The translations under genes were made by a program, and so were the position numbers. DNA of 14,193 nucleotides from Chloroflexota bacterium (lineage in GTDB: Bacteria > Chloroflexota > Anaerolineae > Anaerolineales > Anaerolineaceae): positions 3,243-17,435 of the forward strand of contig JAJYJF010000005.1 of the NCBI GenBank assembly GCA_021796375.1. Direction: 5' to 3'. This document shows, piece after piece, positions 13,969 to 14,193 of this stretch. The notes beneath the pieces are model-generated. The model made no database searches. It saw nothing but the letters and a program-made list of their open reading frames with translations, and was not told the DNA's origin. Each line of letters begins with the position of its first letter. The stretch's first letter is position 1.

Positions 13969-14193
13969 ATGGCTGTTAAAATTTCACCCGAAATCCAGGA
14001 GTTTATGAAGGGCAAGCAGGGGTGGGTGGCCACCGCCTCGAAGGACGCCATCCCCAATGTGGCAATAAAAGGCTCGGTCCGGGTCCTCGATGATGAGCAC
14101 CTCATCTTCGCCGACCTGTTCTCTTTCAAGACCCGCAAGAACCTGGAAGAGAATCCGGTAGTGGCGATAATGGTCATGGACGTGGAGAGTCGC
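13969..14193 (+). CDS. Pyridoxamine 5'-phosphate oxidase-like FMN-binding protein (3' truncated)
   Basis: The first 75 residues are visible; the frame runs off the window. ATG 13969 has GGAGG eight bases upstream. The sequence (ISPEIQEFMKGKQGWVATAS, then PNVAIKGSVRVLDDEHLIFAD, then KTRKNLEENPVVAIMVMD) follows the split-barrel FMN-binding fold of PF01243: an N-terminal helix, the WVATAS strand, P-NVA-K, and the T-KNL-ENP-VA segment. Members include pyridoxamine-phosphate oxidases and many flavin- or F420-linked reductases of unknown substrate. True PdxH enzymes have a longer and different N-terminus, so this is more likely a small general flavoprotein. It is divergent from the LapA-domain gene. 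Confidence 0.85.
   Translation, partial: MAVKISPEIQEFMKGKQGWVATASKDAIPNVAIKGSVRVLDDEHLIFADLFSFKTRKNLEENPVVAIMVMDVESR

Overview
The window is GC-rich, densely coded and all chromosomal in character. Small NarL-type two-component systems, GTG and TTG starts, and a small membrane protein beginning GPAAAALLASGIGSAAMGI suggest a Chloroflexota bacterium, probably Anaerolineae. This assignment is inferred from protein style only; there is no rRNA or other phylogenetic marker here.

Region 1 (1-4623, + strand) looks like the 3' end of a dissimilatory sulfite reductase (dsr) locus. In order it holds the C-terminal part of a DsrK/HdrD-like iron-sulfur protein, a DsrE-family small sulfur-relay protein, a small two-cluster ferredoxin, a CbiA/CobB-type a,c-diamide synthase of the kind called DsrN in dsr clusters, and glutamyl-tRNA reductase (hemA). 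The dsrN stop and the hemA start overlap. The layout combines electron delivery and sulfur handling with supply and amidation of siroheme, the sulfite reductase cofactor. dsrA, dsrB and dsrC are not in the window and would have to lie upstream.

Region 2 (4655-9181, - strand, convergent with region 1) is a tightly packed operon: precorrin-2 dehydrogenase/ferrochelatase (Met8/SirC type), then uroporphyrinogen-III C-methyltransferase (cobA), then a large membrane sensor kinase with an extracytoplasmic domain, HAMP and GAF, then a NarL-type response regulator. The siroheme branch genes overlap each other and sit 10 bases ahead of the kinase, so siroheme synthesis and signal sensing are probably co-transcribed.

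Region 3 (9182-10430) is an accessory patch. It has a short leader in front of the siroheme operon with two hairpins, a small P-loop kinase on the - strand, and on the + strand a fossil of a sugar/nucleoside ABC transporter ATPase in which the signature loop is joined directly to the extreme C-terminus. About 430 bases without a convincing gene follow; they contain a perfect 8-base inverted repeat that resembles paired NarL heptamers.

Region 4 (10431-12888) holds a small three-helix membrane protein (+, TTG start) convergent with a second kinase-regulator pair (-): a multi-helix membrane sensor kinase and a NarL-type regulator overlapping by four bases.

Region 5 (12889-14193) holds a LapA-domain membrane/coiled-coil protein (-) and, divergent from it, the start of a pyridoxamine-phosphate-oxidase-like FMN-binding protein (+) that runs off the end. 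No tRNA, rRNA, CRISPR array or intact mobile element was seen.
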